The notes under the pieces are model-generated. The model was not told where the DNA came from, searched no databases, and saw only the letters and a list, made by a program, of their open reading frames with translations. From Faeciplasma sp964650705 (lineage in GTDB: Bacteria > Bacillota > Clostridia > Oscillospirales > Ruminococcaceae), in assembly GCA_964650705.1 (NCBI GenBank), contig CAZYUJ010000015.1, positions 1 through 39,086 on the forward strand: a DNA stretch of 39,086 nucleotides. Reading direction: 5' to 3'. Position 1 is the first letter of the stretch, and each line of letters begins with the position of its first letter. Position numbers and translations under genes: made by a program. Of the stretch, positions 8,532-16,715 are shown one piece after another.

Positions 8532-9728
8532 TCAATAAAACAAAAATCCAACCATAACATAATATGTAAAAAACAGACGACGTGAAGTTTTTGAGACTTC
8601 GCGCCGCCTTTGACATACAAAATCAAGCTGTTCTGACTCTTTTAGTTGTTCATAAGGATTTTTGATATCCACAGTGATGTTGACATCAGCATGGCCTAGT
8701 CTTTGCTGAACAACTTTGGGGCTGACACCAGCCTGTATAAGTGCCGTTGCGTTGCTGTGTCTTAAGTCGTGCAGGCGAATCTTCGGCAGGTTATTTGCTT
8801 CAAGGAATCTTCTCCACTTCTGTGACATAGAGTCAGGGCGAAGCGGAGAGCCGTCTTCCTGTCTTATCACAAAACCAAGATTCTGAAAACCGGGGCCATA
8901 GTTGAATACATCGTTCATATAGTCAAGTCTTGCCTGTTTTAATACTGCAATAACGTCATCACCCAAAGCTATATCTCGAATACCTGATTCGGTCTTTGGA
9001 TCTTTAATGACAAATCCCTTCTCGCCACGTACCATGTTCTTTCTTACGCTGAGGATATTGTTCTTGAAGTCGATATCCTCCCAACGGAGTGCAAGCAGTT
9101 CTCCTCGCCTTAAACCTACCATAACCAAGAGGAAAACAGGGAGATAGATGTCAGTGCCCTTTGCTGTATCGAGCAACTTGCGAATCATTTCGGGTGAATA
9201 CACCTTTGCTCTGTACTTCTTAAGTTTAGGTAGTTCTACCGCCTCGCAAGGGTTATAAGGAATCAAGCGGAGCTTCACGGCCTTCTTCATAGCGGCATTT
9301 ACATTATTGAAGGTATCACGGATGTTTTTAGGAGATAATCCCTGCACCATCATATCGTTGACCATTCTCTGCACGTGTTCAGCCTTTAACGAGCCAAGTA
9401 ATATATCCCCGATAGCAGGCTTGATATAACACTTGATCTTAGTTTTATAGCCGATCTTGGTTGTTTCCTCGATGTTGGGCATATAGTCACGGAGCCATTC
9501 TTCCATCCACTGGCTGACGGTCTTGTGGCTCTTCTTAACGAGCAAGCCCTGTTCCATCTCTGTTATCATCTTATGCATAAGGGATCTTGCTTCTCTCTTA
9601 CTTCCCTTGACATTCTTAAATACACGGATACGCTTGCCGGTAAGAGGATCGTAACCGCCCCCAATAGTGATCTGATAATGAACGTCGCCTGATTTTGTTG
9701 TCTTTTCTCTGATATTTCCTGTTGCCAT
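8532..9728 (-). CDS. Tn916-type tyrosine integrase with atypical C-terminus
   Basis: 398 residues. An N-terminal AP2-like arm-binding domain (GGGYDPLTGKRIR), a SAM-like core-binding domain (SQWMEEWLRDYMP to about 170) and a catalytic domain with GLRRGELLAL (Arg about 208), HDLRHSNAT and QQRLGHADVNIT are seen. In this family the Tyr normally lies 10 residues after the His of LGH, as in DxYxH. Here that place is Lys in VDIKNPYEQL, and the nearest Tyr is 3 residues later. The last about 25 codons overlap a terminator, so the natural C-terminus may have been altered. It ends just before the excisionase start in the classic xis-int order. Confidence 0.9.
   Translation of the reverse strand: MATGNIREKTTKSGDVHYQITIGGGYDPLTGKRIRVFKNVKGSKREARSLMHKMITEMEQGLLVKKSHKTVSQWMEEWLRDYMPNIEETTKIGYKTKIKCYIKPAIGDILLGSLKAEHVQRMVNDMMVQGLSPKNIRDTFNNVNAAMKKAVKLRLIPYNPCEAVELPKLKKYRAKVYSPEMIRKLLDTAKGTDIYLPVFLLVMVGLRRGELLALRWEDIDFKNNILSVRKNMVRGEKGFVIKDPKTESGIRDIALGDDVIAVLKQARLDYMNDVFNYGPGFQNLGFVIRQEDGSPLRPDSMSQKWRRFLEANNLPKIRLHDLRHSNATALIQAGVSPKVVQQRLGHADVNITVDIKNPYEQLKESEQLDFVCQRRREVSKTSRRLFFTYYVMVGFLFY
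8567..8608 (-). terminator. Terminator overlapping the integrase 3' end
   Basis: Minus-strand stem from arms 8596-8608 and 8576-8588 (13 pairs with G-U wobbles and one mismatch), a CTCAAAA-type loop and a TTTTTT run at 8573-8568. The integrase frame reads through it to a stop at 8532. Confidence 0.7.
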
Positions 9729-9731
9729 AGT

Positions 9732-9953
9732 TTACTTCCTTTCTACGATCTGATATATAGGTCTTGTTCTTAGCTTCTGTTTAACGGGAGCTTTAGGATA
9801 TAAAGCTTGATTAAGCTTGCTTTCAAGAACTCTATACTGTCTTCCGACCTTGATGCATTCAACATCAGAATTCTTAAGAAAACCGAGCGCAGTATCGTAT
9901 GATACCTTGAGCATTTCGGCTACTTCTTTGACTGTAAGATACTTGTCTTTCAT
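9732..9953 (-). CDS. xis: Excisionase-like HTH protein
   Basis: 73 residues with the HTH_17/excisionase pattern: YLTVKEVAEMLKVSYDTALGFLKN, then VECIKVGRQYRVLESKLNQAL (wing). Such proteins bend attachment-site DNA and steer the neighbouring integrase towards excision. It sits 3 bases upstream of the integrase and is preceded by an AAGGAGGA-type ribosome site. A basic proline-containing tail (KAPVKQKLRTRP) follows the fold. The gene name is given by family role only. Confidence 0.85.
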   Translation of the reverse strand: MKDKYLTVKEVAEMLKVSYDTALGFLKNSDVECIKVGRQYRVLESKLNQALYPKAPVKQKLRTRPIYQIVERK

Positions 9954-9992
9954 GTTGTTATCCTCCTCTTAAGGAATAATATATAGGTATAA

Positions 9993-10089
9993 CGCCGTCA
10001 TTTTCGGCGGGTTGCCACCTGCCGCAATCATGGGAATGTCATTGTTTTCAAGGGTAAAGCCTATGTTGTGGCAGGTGGCGAGTTTTTTA
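9993..10089. repeat. Structured intergenic element, copy 1
   Basis: CACCTGCCGCAA (10016-10027) pairs with TTGTGGCAGGTG (10066-10077) across a 38-base loop; the pairing extends to GCCACCTGCC/GGCAGGTGGC. A small CGCCG/CGGCG hairpin (9993-10009) lies beside it. On the plus strand GAGTTTTTTATTT follows, like a terminator. The same design recurs at 11331-11392. It lies between the acidic-tailed protein and the excisionase. Confidence 0.7.
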
Positions 10090-10093
10090 TTTA

Positions 10094-10660
10094 TCAGTCA
10101 AAATCATCGTCCTCTTCATCTTCATCATAATAGAAGTCTTCTGAACACTCGTCGAATTCATCATCAAAAAGCTGAACAGCTGAGTCGAAGAATTCATCAA
10201 AATCAAACAGTTCTTCTCTTACGATACCACCAACATCCCAGCCTTCATCATATCCAACTTCAACAAGCATACTGATGTTTGATATATCGCTTATATCGTT
10301 GAAGTCGCCACTGGTCGACAAAACATCATCCATCAGACTTGTGAACTCGTTATATCTATTAGAGTCCTCGAAATATCTTTGCATTACGTAATGAGGCTCA
10401 ACAGCCACGCCGCCAGGAAGATAGCCGTTAACTTCACGCCAACATAAGCCAGCGTCATAAAGTTTGTAGTAAACGTCAACCCATCTTGGGCCGGTCCAGT
10501 TAACACGGTCATCGATGCGAGTGATTATAGCGAAGTAGCAGGCAGGAGGAATATTGTCACGAATAACGCGACCATACTTCTTACGATTGCTTACTCTATC
10601 CAAATCTACCTCATAATCAGCTAAAATTTCGGTTGCGGTTTTATTAATATAGGTGTTCAT
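10094..10660 (-). CDS. Acidic-tailed protein, possible ssDNA-binding OB fold (copy 1)
   Basis: 188 residues, no family named with certainty. It aligns without gaps to the next gene upstream over about 60 residues: IPPACY (37-42) with MPPGNY, VDVYYKLYDA (61-70) with VKVYYTLMDA, and PHYVMQRY (89-96) with KHYVIQVY, all at equal spacing. The last about 35 residues are very acidic (FDDEFDECSEDFYYDEDEEDDDFD region), the style of single-stranded DNA-binding proteins. The PPGxY then VxVYY layout resembles phage DUF669-like ssDNA-binding proteins; that is inference. AAAAGGAGAAC precedes the start. Together with the helicase it may form the replication module of the element. Confidence 0.65.
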   Translation of the reverse strand: MNTYINKTATEILADYEVDLDRVSNRKKYGRVIRDNIPPACYFAIITRIDDRVNWTGPRWVDVYYKLYDAGLCWREVNGYLPGGVAVEPHYVMQRYFEDSNRYNEFTSLMDDVLSTSGDFNDISDISNISMLVEVGYDEGWDVGGIVREELFDFDEFFDSAVQLFDDEFDECSEDFYYDEDEEDDDFD

Positions 10661-10699
10661 TATTAGTTCTCCTTTTAAATATTCTTTGGGTAAGGTTGG

Positions 10700-11287
10700 T
10701 TACCAGTCGCAATCTTCGTAATCTTCTTCGTAATCGCCCGGTTCGTCTTCATCATCGCTGACAGTCTGATTCTTGCTTAAGCGCTTGAAGTCGCTCCACT
10801 TAAAAGGTGCTCTTGAATCAAAGCCGCCAATTCCGCCTTTACTTGTAAAAGACAGGGTTACATACTCGGTAACACCAATTATGTCCTCAAGCGAGAAACT
10901 TACGCCGTATCCAAGACCAAGTGCCTCAGCCATCGAGTCGGTAAAATCCAGGTACGGTGTTGAACCGTATGGATATACCTGAATAACATAATGCTTCTTA
11001 ATGACTGTATCAGCAGGGCGTATGTTATTCGCCACTTGATAACAATCAATAGCATCCATTAGGGTGTAATATACCTTTACAGCTTTATCTCCGGCCTTGG
11101 TCGTTACATATGTAGCGTGAATTACCTCAGAATAATAATTGCCGGGAGGCATCTCGCCACAGCGAGGAAGTCTATACAGGCCGAGGCCTGTGCCCGACAT
11201 TTCAAATGCCGGGACAGACTTAGCAGGACTGGTTACAGTAGACTGGGTGGTGATTCTTTTCTTCAGTCTTCTTTTAATCGTTGCCAT
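10700..11287 (-). CDS. Acidic-tailed protein, possible ssDNA-binding OB fold (copy 2)
   Basis: 195 residues, a diverged paralogue of the following gene. It has a basic N-terminus (TIKRRLKKRIT), a core with MPPGNYYSEV (46-55), VKVYYTLMDA (70-79) and KHYVIQVY (98-105), and an acidic tail ending in aspartates/glutamates followed by DCDW, which recalls the acidic-aromatic SSB tip. The 26-residue spacing between the PP, YY and HYV motifs is the same in both paralogues. AAAGGAGAAAAG precedes the start. It lies between the helicase and its paralogue, so a role in DNA replication or recombination of the element is plausible but unproven. Confidence 0.65.
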   Translation of the reverse strand: MATIKRRLKKRITTQSTVTSPAKSVPAFEMSGTGLGLYRLPRCGEMPPGNYYSEVIHATYVTTKAGDKAVKVYYTLMDAIDCYQVANNIRPADTVIKKHYVIQVYPYGSTPYLDFTDSMAEALGLGYGVSFSLEDIIGVTEYVTLSFTSKGGIGGFDSRAPFKWSDFKRLSKNQTVSDDEDEPGDYEEDYEDCDW

Positions 11288-11330
11288 TACTTTTCTCCTT
11301 TAATATAGAAAAATCATCGGATGGGGATTG

Positions 11331-11392
11331 CACCTGCCGCAATTGCCGAAATCTCCTTACTAGATAAGGGGAAACACCTCTTGCAGCAGGTG
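11331..11392. repeat. Structured intergenic element, copy 2
   Basis: CACCTGCCGCAA (11331-11342), identical to copy 1, faces TTGCAGCAGGTG (11381-11392; one mismatch) across another 38-base loop of unrelated sequence. It lies between the helicase stop and the next gene, the same type of position as copy 1. Confidence 0.7.
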
Positions 11393-11400
11393 ACATAGGT

Positions 11401-12822
11401 TTACTTATTTTTTATAATTTTAATGCGGGTGCCGTCTGCATAAGTATCGTCAAGATTCACGGTCAAGCCGGCTGCTTGGAACGCCGAATACTCTGTGCTT
11501 ATCTTGCGGCTGAATGCTGATGCAGACTTCGGCAAAGCTGAACGATTGCCGGAAAAGCTGTTGCAGATTTTACCGTATACATCCAGCACCTTGCCCTCGA
11601 TACTTCTGCCGTGTACACACTTCTCCATGTACTCCTTAACAGCATAAACGAGATCAGTCTCCGAGCGGGCTTTATCAATTGCCTCGATGTTTTCTTCGTA
11701 GATGCCATTAAACTCATCCTCGGTCAATCCCAGAGCAACGGCAATGCATAACATTTCCAAATACGCATCGGCAAGACGATGTATTTTCTTAGGCTTCAGT
11801 GATTTCATAATCGTCATTGCCTTTGCCAGAGTATCGAATATACCGCCAAGAATATGCGGAAGATCACGAGTGAAGCTCTCTTCGATCTCACTTTCAGTCA
11901 GTCTTGTCTTCTCGTTAATAGGACGAAGCTTCAGGAGCAAGCATCTCTGTGCGAAGTCAGACTCCGTAGGAATAATGCCAATGCCATTAAGAACAACGAC
12001 ATTCTGCAATTTAAATGATGCATTCGTATTGGTGGAATAAGCTTCCCTCTTCGAGTATGTGCCGCCGGTAACAGCTACACACATAACGTCAGACTCCTCA
12101 CAACTTAGTGATCTCACGTTATCGAAATCTACAAGATACGAGTTTGTGAGTAATGTAAGCAAAGCATCGCCTTTATGATTCAAGATGTTTGCTGTCGTTC
12201 TTGAGGGGTCTAAAATTCTGCGGATTATTCTACCTGCTGTAGTCTTGCCGCACCCTCTCGGCGCAGAGACTACAAGTGCACTGTGATGTCCTTCGCAGAA
12301 CGACTGAACAAGCCAAGCGCTGAACAGCAGAACGCTGTTTTCATCTGCGTTGATATACGGTCTCACAAGATCAATAAGGTTCTTATCTGTTGGAGTTGGA
12401 TCTACCTGAACAAGACTAGCACTATGATTCAAGAACTTGTGCTTCGGCTTATTCGTAATGCCCCAGCCATCAGATGTGACACGTACACAGCGGTTGTTGC
12501 GACCTCCAAGTGAATACTCAACAAGACCCGTCTTAAGAGTGCCTGCGGTTCTCACCTTGGGGTCAACAACATCATCACAGCCAAAGGTTATGATGTTATC
12601 CTTGATGTTTCTGATGATATCACCAGCCTTTGCGTTCATTCCCGACTTCGGTATAATCACCGAACGCAGAAAACTCGCAAACCTATAGTCATCCAACGAG
12701 ATAAACATCTTATCCTTCGGTTTGGTGCCATTAAGTGTTGGCACTGCATATTCAGCATAAATCTTTGTATCGTTATCCTTGTCAACAAAGAATTCTACGC
12801 CGTCAATGTTTTCGAACTGCAT
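11401..12822 (-). CDS. SF3-like replicative helicase/ATPase
   Basis: 473 residues. Walker A is seen as SAPRGCGKTTAGR (about residue 190), a Walker B-like LVDFDNV, a motif C-like VVVLNGI with its Asn, and an Arg-finger candidate in DFAQRCLLLKL. This order matches the D5/P4-type superfamily 3 helicases of phages, satellites and integrative elements. The N-terminal about 150 residues show no clear primase motif. It probably drives replication of the element from the neighbouring DNA sites. The start has AAAGGATAAATC upstream and lies behind a 260-base leader with an inverted repeat (12921-12951). Length and motifs fit a complete gene. Confidence 0.78.
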   Translation of the reverse strand: MQFENIDGVEFFVDKDNDTKIYAEYAVPTLNGTKPKDKMFISLDDYRFASFLRSVIIPKSGMNAKAGDIIRNIKDNIITFGCDDVVDPKVRTAGTLKTGLVEYSLGGRNNRCVRVTSDGWGITNKPKHKFLNHSASLVQVDPTPTDKNLIDLVRPYINADENSVLLFSAWLVQSFCEGHHSALVVSAPRGCGKTTAGRIIRRILDPSRTTANILNHKGDALLTLLTNSYLVDFDNVRSLSCEESDVMCVAVTGGTYSKREAYSTNTNASFKLQNVVVLNGIGIIPTESDFAQRCLLLKLRPINEKTRLTESEIEESFTRDLPHILGGIFDTLAKAMTIMKSLKPKKIHRLADAYLEMLCIAVALGLTEDEFNGIYEENIEAIDKARSETDLVYAVKEYMEKCVHGRSIEGKVLDVYGKICNSFSGNRSALPKSASAFSRKISTEYSAFQAAGLTVNLDDTYADGTRIKIIKNK

Positions 12823-13040
12823 GATTTATCCTTTCCAAAAGCTCCTGACTCCGTCTTCCCTCGTGGCCTTTGAGTTAGGATGAGAGCAGGAACTCTTTAA
12901 TGTATTTAATTGTCAAGCTACGAGTGCTCAGCAAGAGTGTACGAGCACTCGCGAGCAGATTGTTTTAAAGAAACGCGCGTTTCTGTAATTCAATTTTATA
13001 ATAAAAATTTCGTGGATGATATAGTCGTCTAAATTCGCAT
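12823..13040. promoter_or_regulatory. Helicase upstream region with inverted repeat
   Basis: CGAGTGCT (12921-12928) and AGCACTCG (12944-12951) are exact complements, and both arms lie in TACGAG-type surroundings. No ORF is credible here. It may be an operator or origin site for the helicase gene starting at 12822. Confidence 0.4.
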
Positions 13041-13073
13041 AAAAAAAGAGTAAACTTTTTTCAGCTTACTCTT
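13041..13073 (-). terminator. Intrinsic terminator
   Basis: Minus strand: AAGAGTAA (13073-13066), a 12-base loop, TTACTCTT (13053-13046), then TTTTT to 13041. It lies directly after the stop at 13082. Confidence 0.85.
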
Positions 13074-13081
13074 AATAACAA

Positions 13082-13438
13082 TTATTTCTCTTTGATGTAG
13101 AGTTGTTTCATAACATCCGAAACGCTTTTCATCGTTTCATTTATGTATGCTTTTATTATCTGAACGTATTCTTCTGCTAGCAACCAATTGCTTTTTGGAA
13201 TTTTAAATTTCGAATCATATTTTCCGCCATATAGAAGATAAGATGCAACATCGACAACTTCGAGTGTATGTTCAATCTCATGAATGTTAATCATTGCATT
13301 GAATGCGCGCGTGCTCTCGTAATAACTGCCGTAGTCAAATATATCTTCCATTTGAGCTCGTTCATACTGATTTGGGTGATTCTTTCTCATTCTTTCGCGA
13401 GCTTCAATTACTCTGAATAAACTTATTCGATGTTTAAG
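13082..13438 (-). pseudogene. In-frame 3' continuation of the upstream hypothetical gene
   Basis: This frame is the same as that of the gene stopping at 13439 and is open from directly after its TGA for 118 codons. The first ATG (13390) lies 16 codons in and has no good ribosome site (GCGAAAGA only). The sequence includes VIEARERMRKNHPNQY, NIHEIEHTLEVVDVASYLLYGG and a helical tail, with no family I recognise. It ends at a strong terminator. The simplest reading is that one roughly 372-residue gene was split by a TGA (GAA TGA CTT). Readthrough or internal initiation would keep the segment alive. Confidence 0.6.
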
Positions 13439-14200
13439 TCATTCAGGCAACCATAACTCTCGTACATAAGGGTCTAGTTTTTCCAGATGAATATCTGCTA
13501 ACAGTTGGTCGTATACATCGAGGAAAATATCAATGTAAGTTTTAAACATTTCCTCTTTTGTCATGTTCATAATCAGCCGGTCAACCATTTCCTTTGCTCT
13601 TAGCTCATCCATAGCAGAGGTCGCTTGCTTATCTATCATATAAATAGAACGATAATGAGAGGAGAGGAACATATTTATGTATAAAACGAATTCAAAAAAA
13701 GTAACGCCATTTCTATCATCACGATAATAGGGATAGTATTTCGTAATAAGTTTATAGTCGGGTTCTGCTCCGTCAAGTGTAGCGGCATCTTTAATCAGCG
13801 AGTCGGGTAATATCCTATCTGTATCTATCTCATTGAACCCTATGCGTTTTGCAAAATTATTATATATGGTGATTTGTTTATCGAAAAGGAGTCCGTCATA
13901 AATCTTGGGACTATCAACAAACGTGAGTGAATAAGTGCCTGCGTAAGACTTGTCGGTAAATCGTTCAAATATCCTACTGTATCTCCTGGAAATCTTTATA
14001 TAGTCTTCGTGAACTTTTATGCTACTCAAATCCTGACTCTCTTTATACACTTTTTTAGGATAGTGATAATCATAATATGGGATATTTTCCTTGATTGCAT
14101 AACTCCAATCATATAGAATGGGCAAAGGAATACAATATGAAAAAGTCATTTTTTGAATTATTGCCTGCAACAAATCTATCTCTGTTTGATTATTAAGCAT
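13439..14200 (-). CDS. Hypothetical protein, probably C-terminally truncated
   Basis: 253 residues from ATG 14200, chosen because GGGGAG lies 7 bases upstream. It is rich in Tyr, Ile and Asp, with segments such as PILYDWSYAIKENIPYYDYHYP, FVLYINMFLSSHYRSIYMID and a helical C-terminus DVYDQLLADIHLEKLDPYVRE. No family is recognised and no motif or membrane segment is convincing. The stop TGA is followed by a further 118 open codons in the same frame, suggesting a nonsense mutation. It begins 17 bases after the DUF1643 gene, so it is in the same transcript as the cargo genes upstream. Confidence 0.6.
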   Translation of the reverse strand: MLNNQTEIDLLQAIIQKMTFSYCIPLPILYDWSYAIKENIPYYDYHYPKKVYKESQDLSSIKVHEDYIKISRRYSRIFERFTDKSYAGTYSLTFVDSPKIYDGLLFDKQITIYNNFAKRIGFNEIDTDRILPDSLIKDAATLDGAEPDYKLITKYYPYYRDDRNGVTFFEFVLYINMFLSSHYRSIYMIDKQATSAMDELRAKEMVDRLIMNMTKEEMFKTYIDIFLDVYDQLLADIHLEKLDPYVRELWLPE

Positions 14201-14216
14201 AAAATCACTCCCCATA

Positions 14217-14852
14217 TCAATTTAACACAAAATGTCCGATTTGGCAACAACCAGGACCATAGACTTTTTCTATGTTTTGTGTGTTCCCGTATGTTTCCAT
14301 ACGGGAACTTTTTATGTCTTCTTGGGCGTTTTTGAAGTCACACTTGACGAGATTCCAGCTCCCACGCACACTTGGCGTTAATGGATGAAGTCCAACTCTC
14401 TCGCCGTCAGATATCATATAAAGCTTATCCTTATGCTTTTCAAGCAGGGCGAGTATCTGTGTCGCCCTTTCCTCGATTCTTGCGTTGCTGTTTGAGGCCT
14501 TTCCCCAAGCAAGTATCGTTTTCGAACTTGCCGCAACTGTCTTGACGATGAACTCATCATTAGCCGTATCATTGAGTTCCTCATCGCTCTCTTCGGCAAA
14601 CCTTATCTTATTCGTGAGCTTTGAATATAGATTCAGTATCTCTACACCACCGTAATCCTGAAGCTTTGCTACGTTGTTTACTACTAGAGACGTCGTGGTA
14701 TCAGTAACGACTGTATCTGACAGGCAGGGGTTCAGCATAATGATTGCAATCGTGGGCTTGTCCTTATCCCACACACGTCGCCAGAGGTACCTATGCGTCC
14801 TCGAATCGTTGAATACTGCCTCGCACTTGATTGAATTTTTATCGGTTATCAT
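14217..14852 (-). CDS. DUF1643 family protein
   Basis: 211 residues. The DUF1643 pattern is visible: YLWRRVWDKDKPTIAIIMLNPCLSD (the MxNPSxAD-type motif), DTTTSLVVNNVAKLQDYGGVEILNLYS, and the later KTILAWGKASN and LTPSVRGSW. The biochemical role of the family is not established; members are common cargo of phages and integrative elements. The last about 35 residues (from AQEDIKSS) look like a non-conserved extension. The start overlaps the previous gene by 14 bases and has AAAGGAGAAG upstream, indicating translational coupling. Confidence 0.8.
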   Translation of the reverse strand: MITDKNSIKCEAVFNDSRTHRYLWRRVWDKDKPTIAIIMLNPCLSDTVVTDTTTSLVVNNVAKLQDYGGVEILNLYSKLTNKIRFAEESDEELNDTANDEFIVKTVAASSKTILAWGKASNSNARIEERATQILALLEKHKDKLYMISDGERVGLHPLTPSVRGSWNLVKCDFKNAQEDIKSSRMETYGNTQNIEKVYGPGCCQIGHFVLN

Positions 14853-15165
14853 CTTTCTTCTCCTTTACAGTTATGATCACAACGCCGTAGTCTTGTGATA
14901 AAAGATACAGCCTAGTCGTGAATGTTTCTTGCTTCTTTTCAAATTCGCAGAGGTGATGGGTGTAGTCAAACACCTTTCTGACTTCATCATCTCTTGCCTT
15001 ACTGTCTGCGAGTATCACATACCCACCGTCATCACGGTAGATATCTCTATCAACGCCATATTCAGCATCGAGTATCTCAAGATATGACCTGCATTCGTTT
15101 ATGACTTCAACGCTGATACCTGACACCTCGTCCAAGTCCTTAACAGATCCTAATTTGTAGATCAT
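14839..15165 (-). CDS. Small hypothetical protein
   Basis: 108 residues, mixed charge, no signal or membrane segment. It starts MIYKLGSVKDLDEVSG, has a helical middle (NECRSYLEILDAEYGVD) and a beta-like GGYVILADSK and YGVVIITVKEKK. I do not recognise a family. GAGGTG precedes ATG 15165; the gene starts 8 bases after the DUF3846 gene and overlaps the DUF1643 gene, so it belongs to one small cargo operon. Confidence 0.6.
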   Translation of the reverse strand: MIYKLGSVKDLDEVSGISVEVINECRSYLEILDAEYGVDRDIYRDDGGYVILADSKARDDEVRKVFDYTHHLCEFEKKQETFTTRLYLLSQDYGVVIITVKEKKDDNR

Positions 15166-15173
15166 ATCTCACC

Positions 15174-15563
15174 TCAATCAATGGGGATGAAGTGAGCAAA
15201 GAGATATCTTTCAGGATCGAAGTTTTCAAACTTATCTGGAACTTCAAACATCTTTCTGTACTTCTCGATCTCATCGCAGTTAAGGGAACAAAAATCTCCT
15301 TCGTCATTGTAAGCTACAACGTAGAAAACTCCGCAAATAACATCACAGCTAAGTCGTCTGTTAGGCTCGAGAGGAATAAGCTTGCCTTCTTCATTACAAA
15401 TTACTGATACTCCATCCCCAAGATCAATCACTTCAATGAGGCCTGTGTAGTTAGCACCAATGCTGACAGCACGTTGTAAAGCTTCTAACGTATTTTCAAG
15501 GTAGATGGTTTCAGGCTTTTCGTTTGGTGCAACCTTTAATGCTAAGATGACTTTTTGTTTCAT
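15174..15563 (-). CDS. DUF3846 family protein
   Basis: 129 residues. It matches the DUF3846 layout as I know it: ETIYLENTLEALQRAV, GLIEVIDLGDGVSVICNEEGKL, PLEPNRRL, CGVFYVVAYNDEGDFCSLN and EIEKYRKMFEVPD. Function is unknown; members are frequent in conjugative elements and phages of gut Firmicutes. The start has TTTAAGGAG upstream and lies immediately after a terminator-type hairpin, so expression may depend on a promoter near 15620 (TATAAT-like sequence in the region) or on readthrough. Confidence 0.8.
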   Translation of the reverse strand: MKQKVILALKVAPNEKPETIYLENTLEALQRAVSIGANYTGLIEVIDLGDGVSVICNEEGKLIPLEPNRRLSCDVICGVFYVVAYNDEGDFCSLNCDEIEKYRKMFEVPDKFENFDPERYLFAHFIPID

Positions 15564-15581
15564 AATAAAAACTCCTTAAAT

Positions 15582-15618
15582 AAAAAATTCCCGATAGTAG
15601 CGCATGGCCACTATCGGG
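15582..15618 (-). terminator. Terminator between HNH gene and DUF3846 gene
   Basis: CCCGATAGT (minus strand, 15618-15610), loop, ACTATCGGG (15598-15590), then AATTTTTTA. It should isolate the HNH gene from the cargo operon. Confidence 0.8.
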
Positions 15619-15693
15619 GTTATAATATATATTTAATTTTTAAGGAGTTACGTTTTTGAAGTTCGTATCGTTCGATGGAAACGTACAAGATAT

Positions 15694-16677
15694 TTATTCT
15701 AAGTCTAAATCTACGATAGAATCGCTTTTTCCTAAATTGCATTTAGAACACAAGGTTTGCAAATTATCAATTGATGTTTCTCCACCCTTTGACCATGGAA
15801 TTATATGATCGATATGTAATGTGACGGATGGGTCTTTTGTCGGCGACGCACCGCAAAAACGGCAAGTGAATTTATCACGGGATAAAACCTCAAATCTAAG
15901 TTTGGTAGACGGCGTTCTGCTTCTGCGAGTATTATTGGTAACAACAATTGGCTCATTAACGGGAATTCCATATACTTCCCTAACACCGTTTTTGCATTTT
16001 CCAACTATCTGTTCCTTATGATAAATATCTCCATTATATGGGTAATTCAGTCCAAGGCAACGATATTGGCCTCGAGTTAAGTGCTCAAACAAAGTAGGTT
16101 TAGAAAGAGTAATACCGTCATTGATGCGATTATAACAATAATCAGAAGGTATAATACTGCTATCAGCTATTTTATATCTTTCTTGAATAAATGCGTGGAG
16201 CTCTGCTGTTGTAGCTACATAACCCTGTCCGTACAGTTTAATAAGCTCTTGCACAGCCAATATCATTTTCTGATCGATAGTCATATCATCAACGTCATAC
16301 GACGAAGTTGCGAAGCTTTCTGATTTCGTATCATCATTTTGCTCTTTTGGTGCAACTGGTGTTTTCTTTGAACGCTTAATCTTCTTTAAAATCCATTTAA
16401 TCACGATGCAAAAGGCCAATAATATATAGTAATAAACACATAAAGCTAGGAAAAATACGTCTTTTACGATGTAATACATAATAGCTAACAACTGATAACA
16501 TGTTCTGCTCAATCCTACGTATCTATTGTTAGTTAGCCTAAATGGAAGACGGTATTTCCAATCGTCCTTCATTTGCTCAATGAGTACCATTTGACCTATT
16601 CTCTTGGATATCACAAGAGCTATACCGGCAAGAATAAACGCAAAGGTTGCAGGAATAACAAAATACGGCTCTAGCAT
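15694..16677 (-). CDS. Membrane-anchored HNH endonuclease
   Basis: 327 residues. Two hydrophobic stretches (about 5-23, FVIPATFAFILAGIALVI, and about 68-96, DVFFLALCVYYYILLAFCIVI) are followed by a basic KKIKRSKK stop. A middle domain (MTIDQKMILAVQELIKLYGQGYV to LNYPYNGDIYHK) resembles one often attached to HNH proteins. The C-terminus is a clear HNH: CRFCGASP, LHIDHIIPWSKGG, DNLQTLCSKCNLGKSD with both zinc-binding Cys pairs. It would be a DNA nuclease held at the inner face of the membrane. GGAGG precedes the start and it has its own promoter. A defence role against incoming DNA is inference. Confidence 0.85.
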   Translation of the reverse strand: MLEPYFVIPATFAFILAGIALVISKRIGQMVLIEQMKDDWKYRLPFRLTNNRYVGLSRTCYQLLAIMYYIVKDVFFLALCVYYYILLAFCIVIKWILKKIKRSKKTPVAPKEQNDDTKSESFATSSYDVDDMTIDQKMILAVQELIKLYGQGYVATTAELHAFIQERYKIADSSIIPSDYCYNRINDGITLSKPTLFEHLTRGQYRCLGLNYPYNGDIYHKEQIVGKCKNGVREVYGIPVNEPIVVTNNTRRSRTPSTKLRFEVLSRDKFTCRFCGASPTKDPSVTLHIDHIIPWSKGGETSIDNLQTLCSKCNLGKSDSIVDLDLE

Positions 16678-16715
16678 TGCGTTGGCACCTCCTAATGCTA
16701 CATTATTACAGTAAA

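Noticed and set aside
15653..15808. Plus-strand frame from TTG 15657 behind TAAGGAG
   Set aside because: It is antisense to the HNH domain, short, and has no recognisable content; the RBS-like sequence is probably chance.
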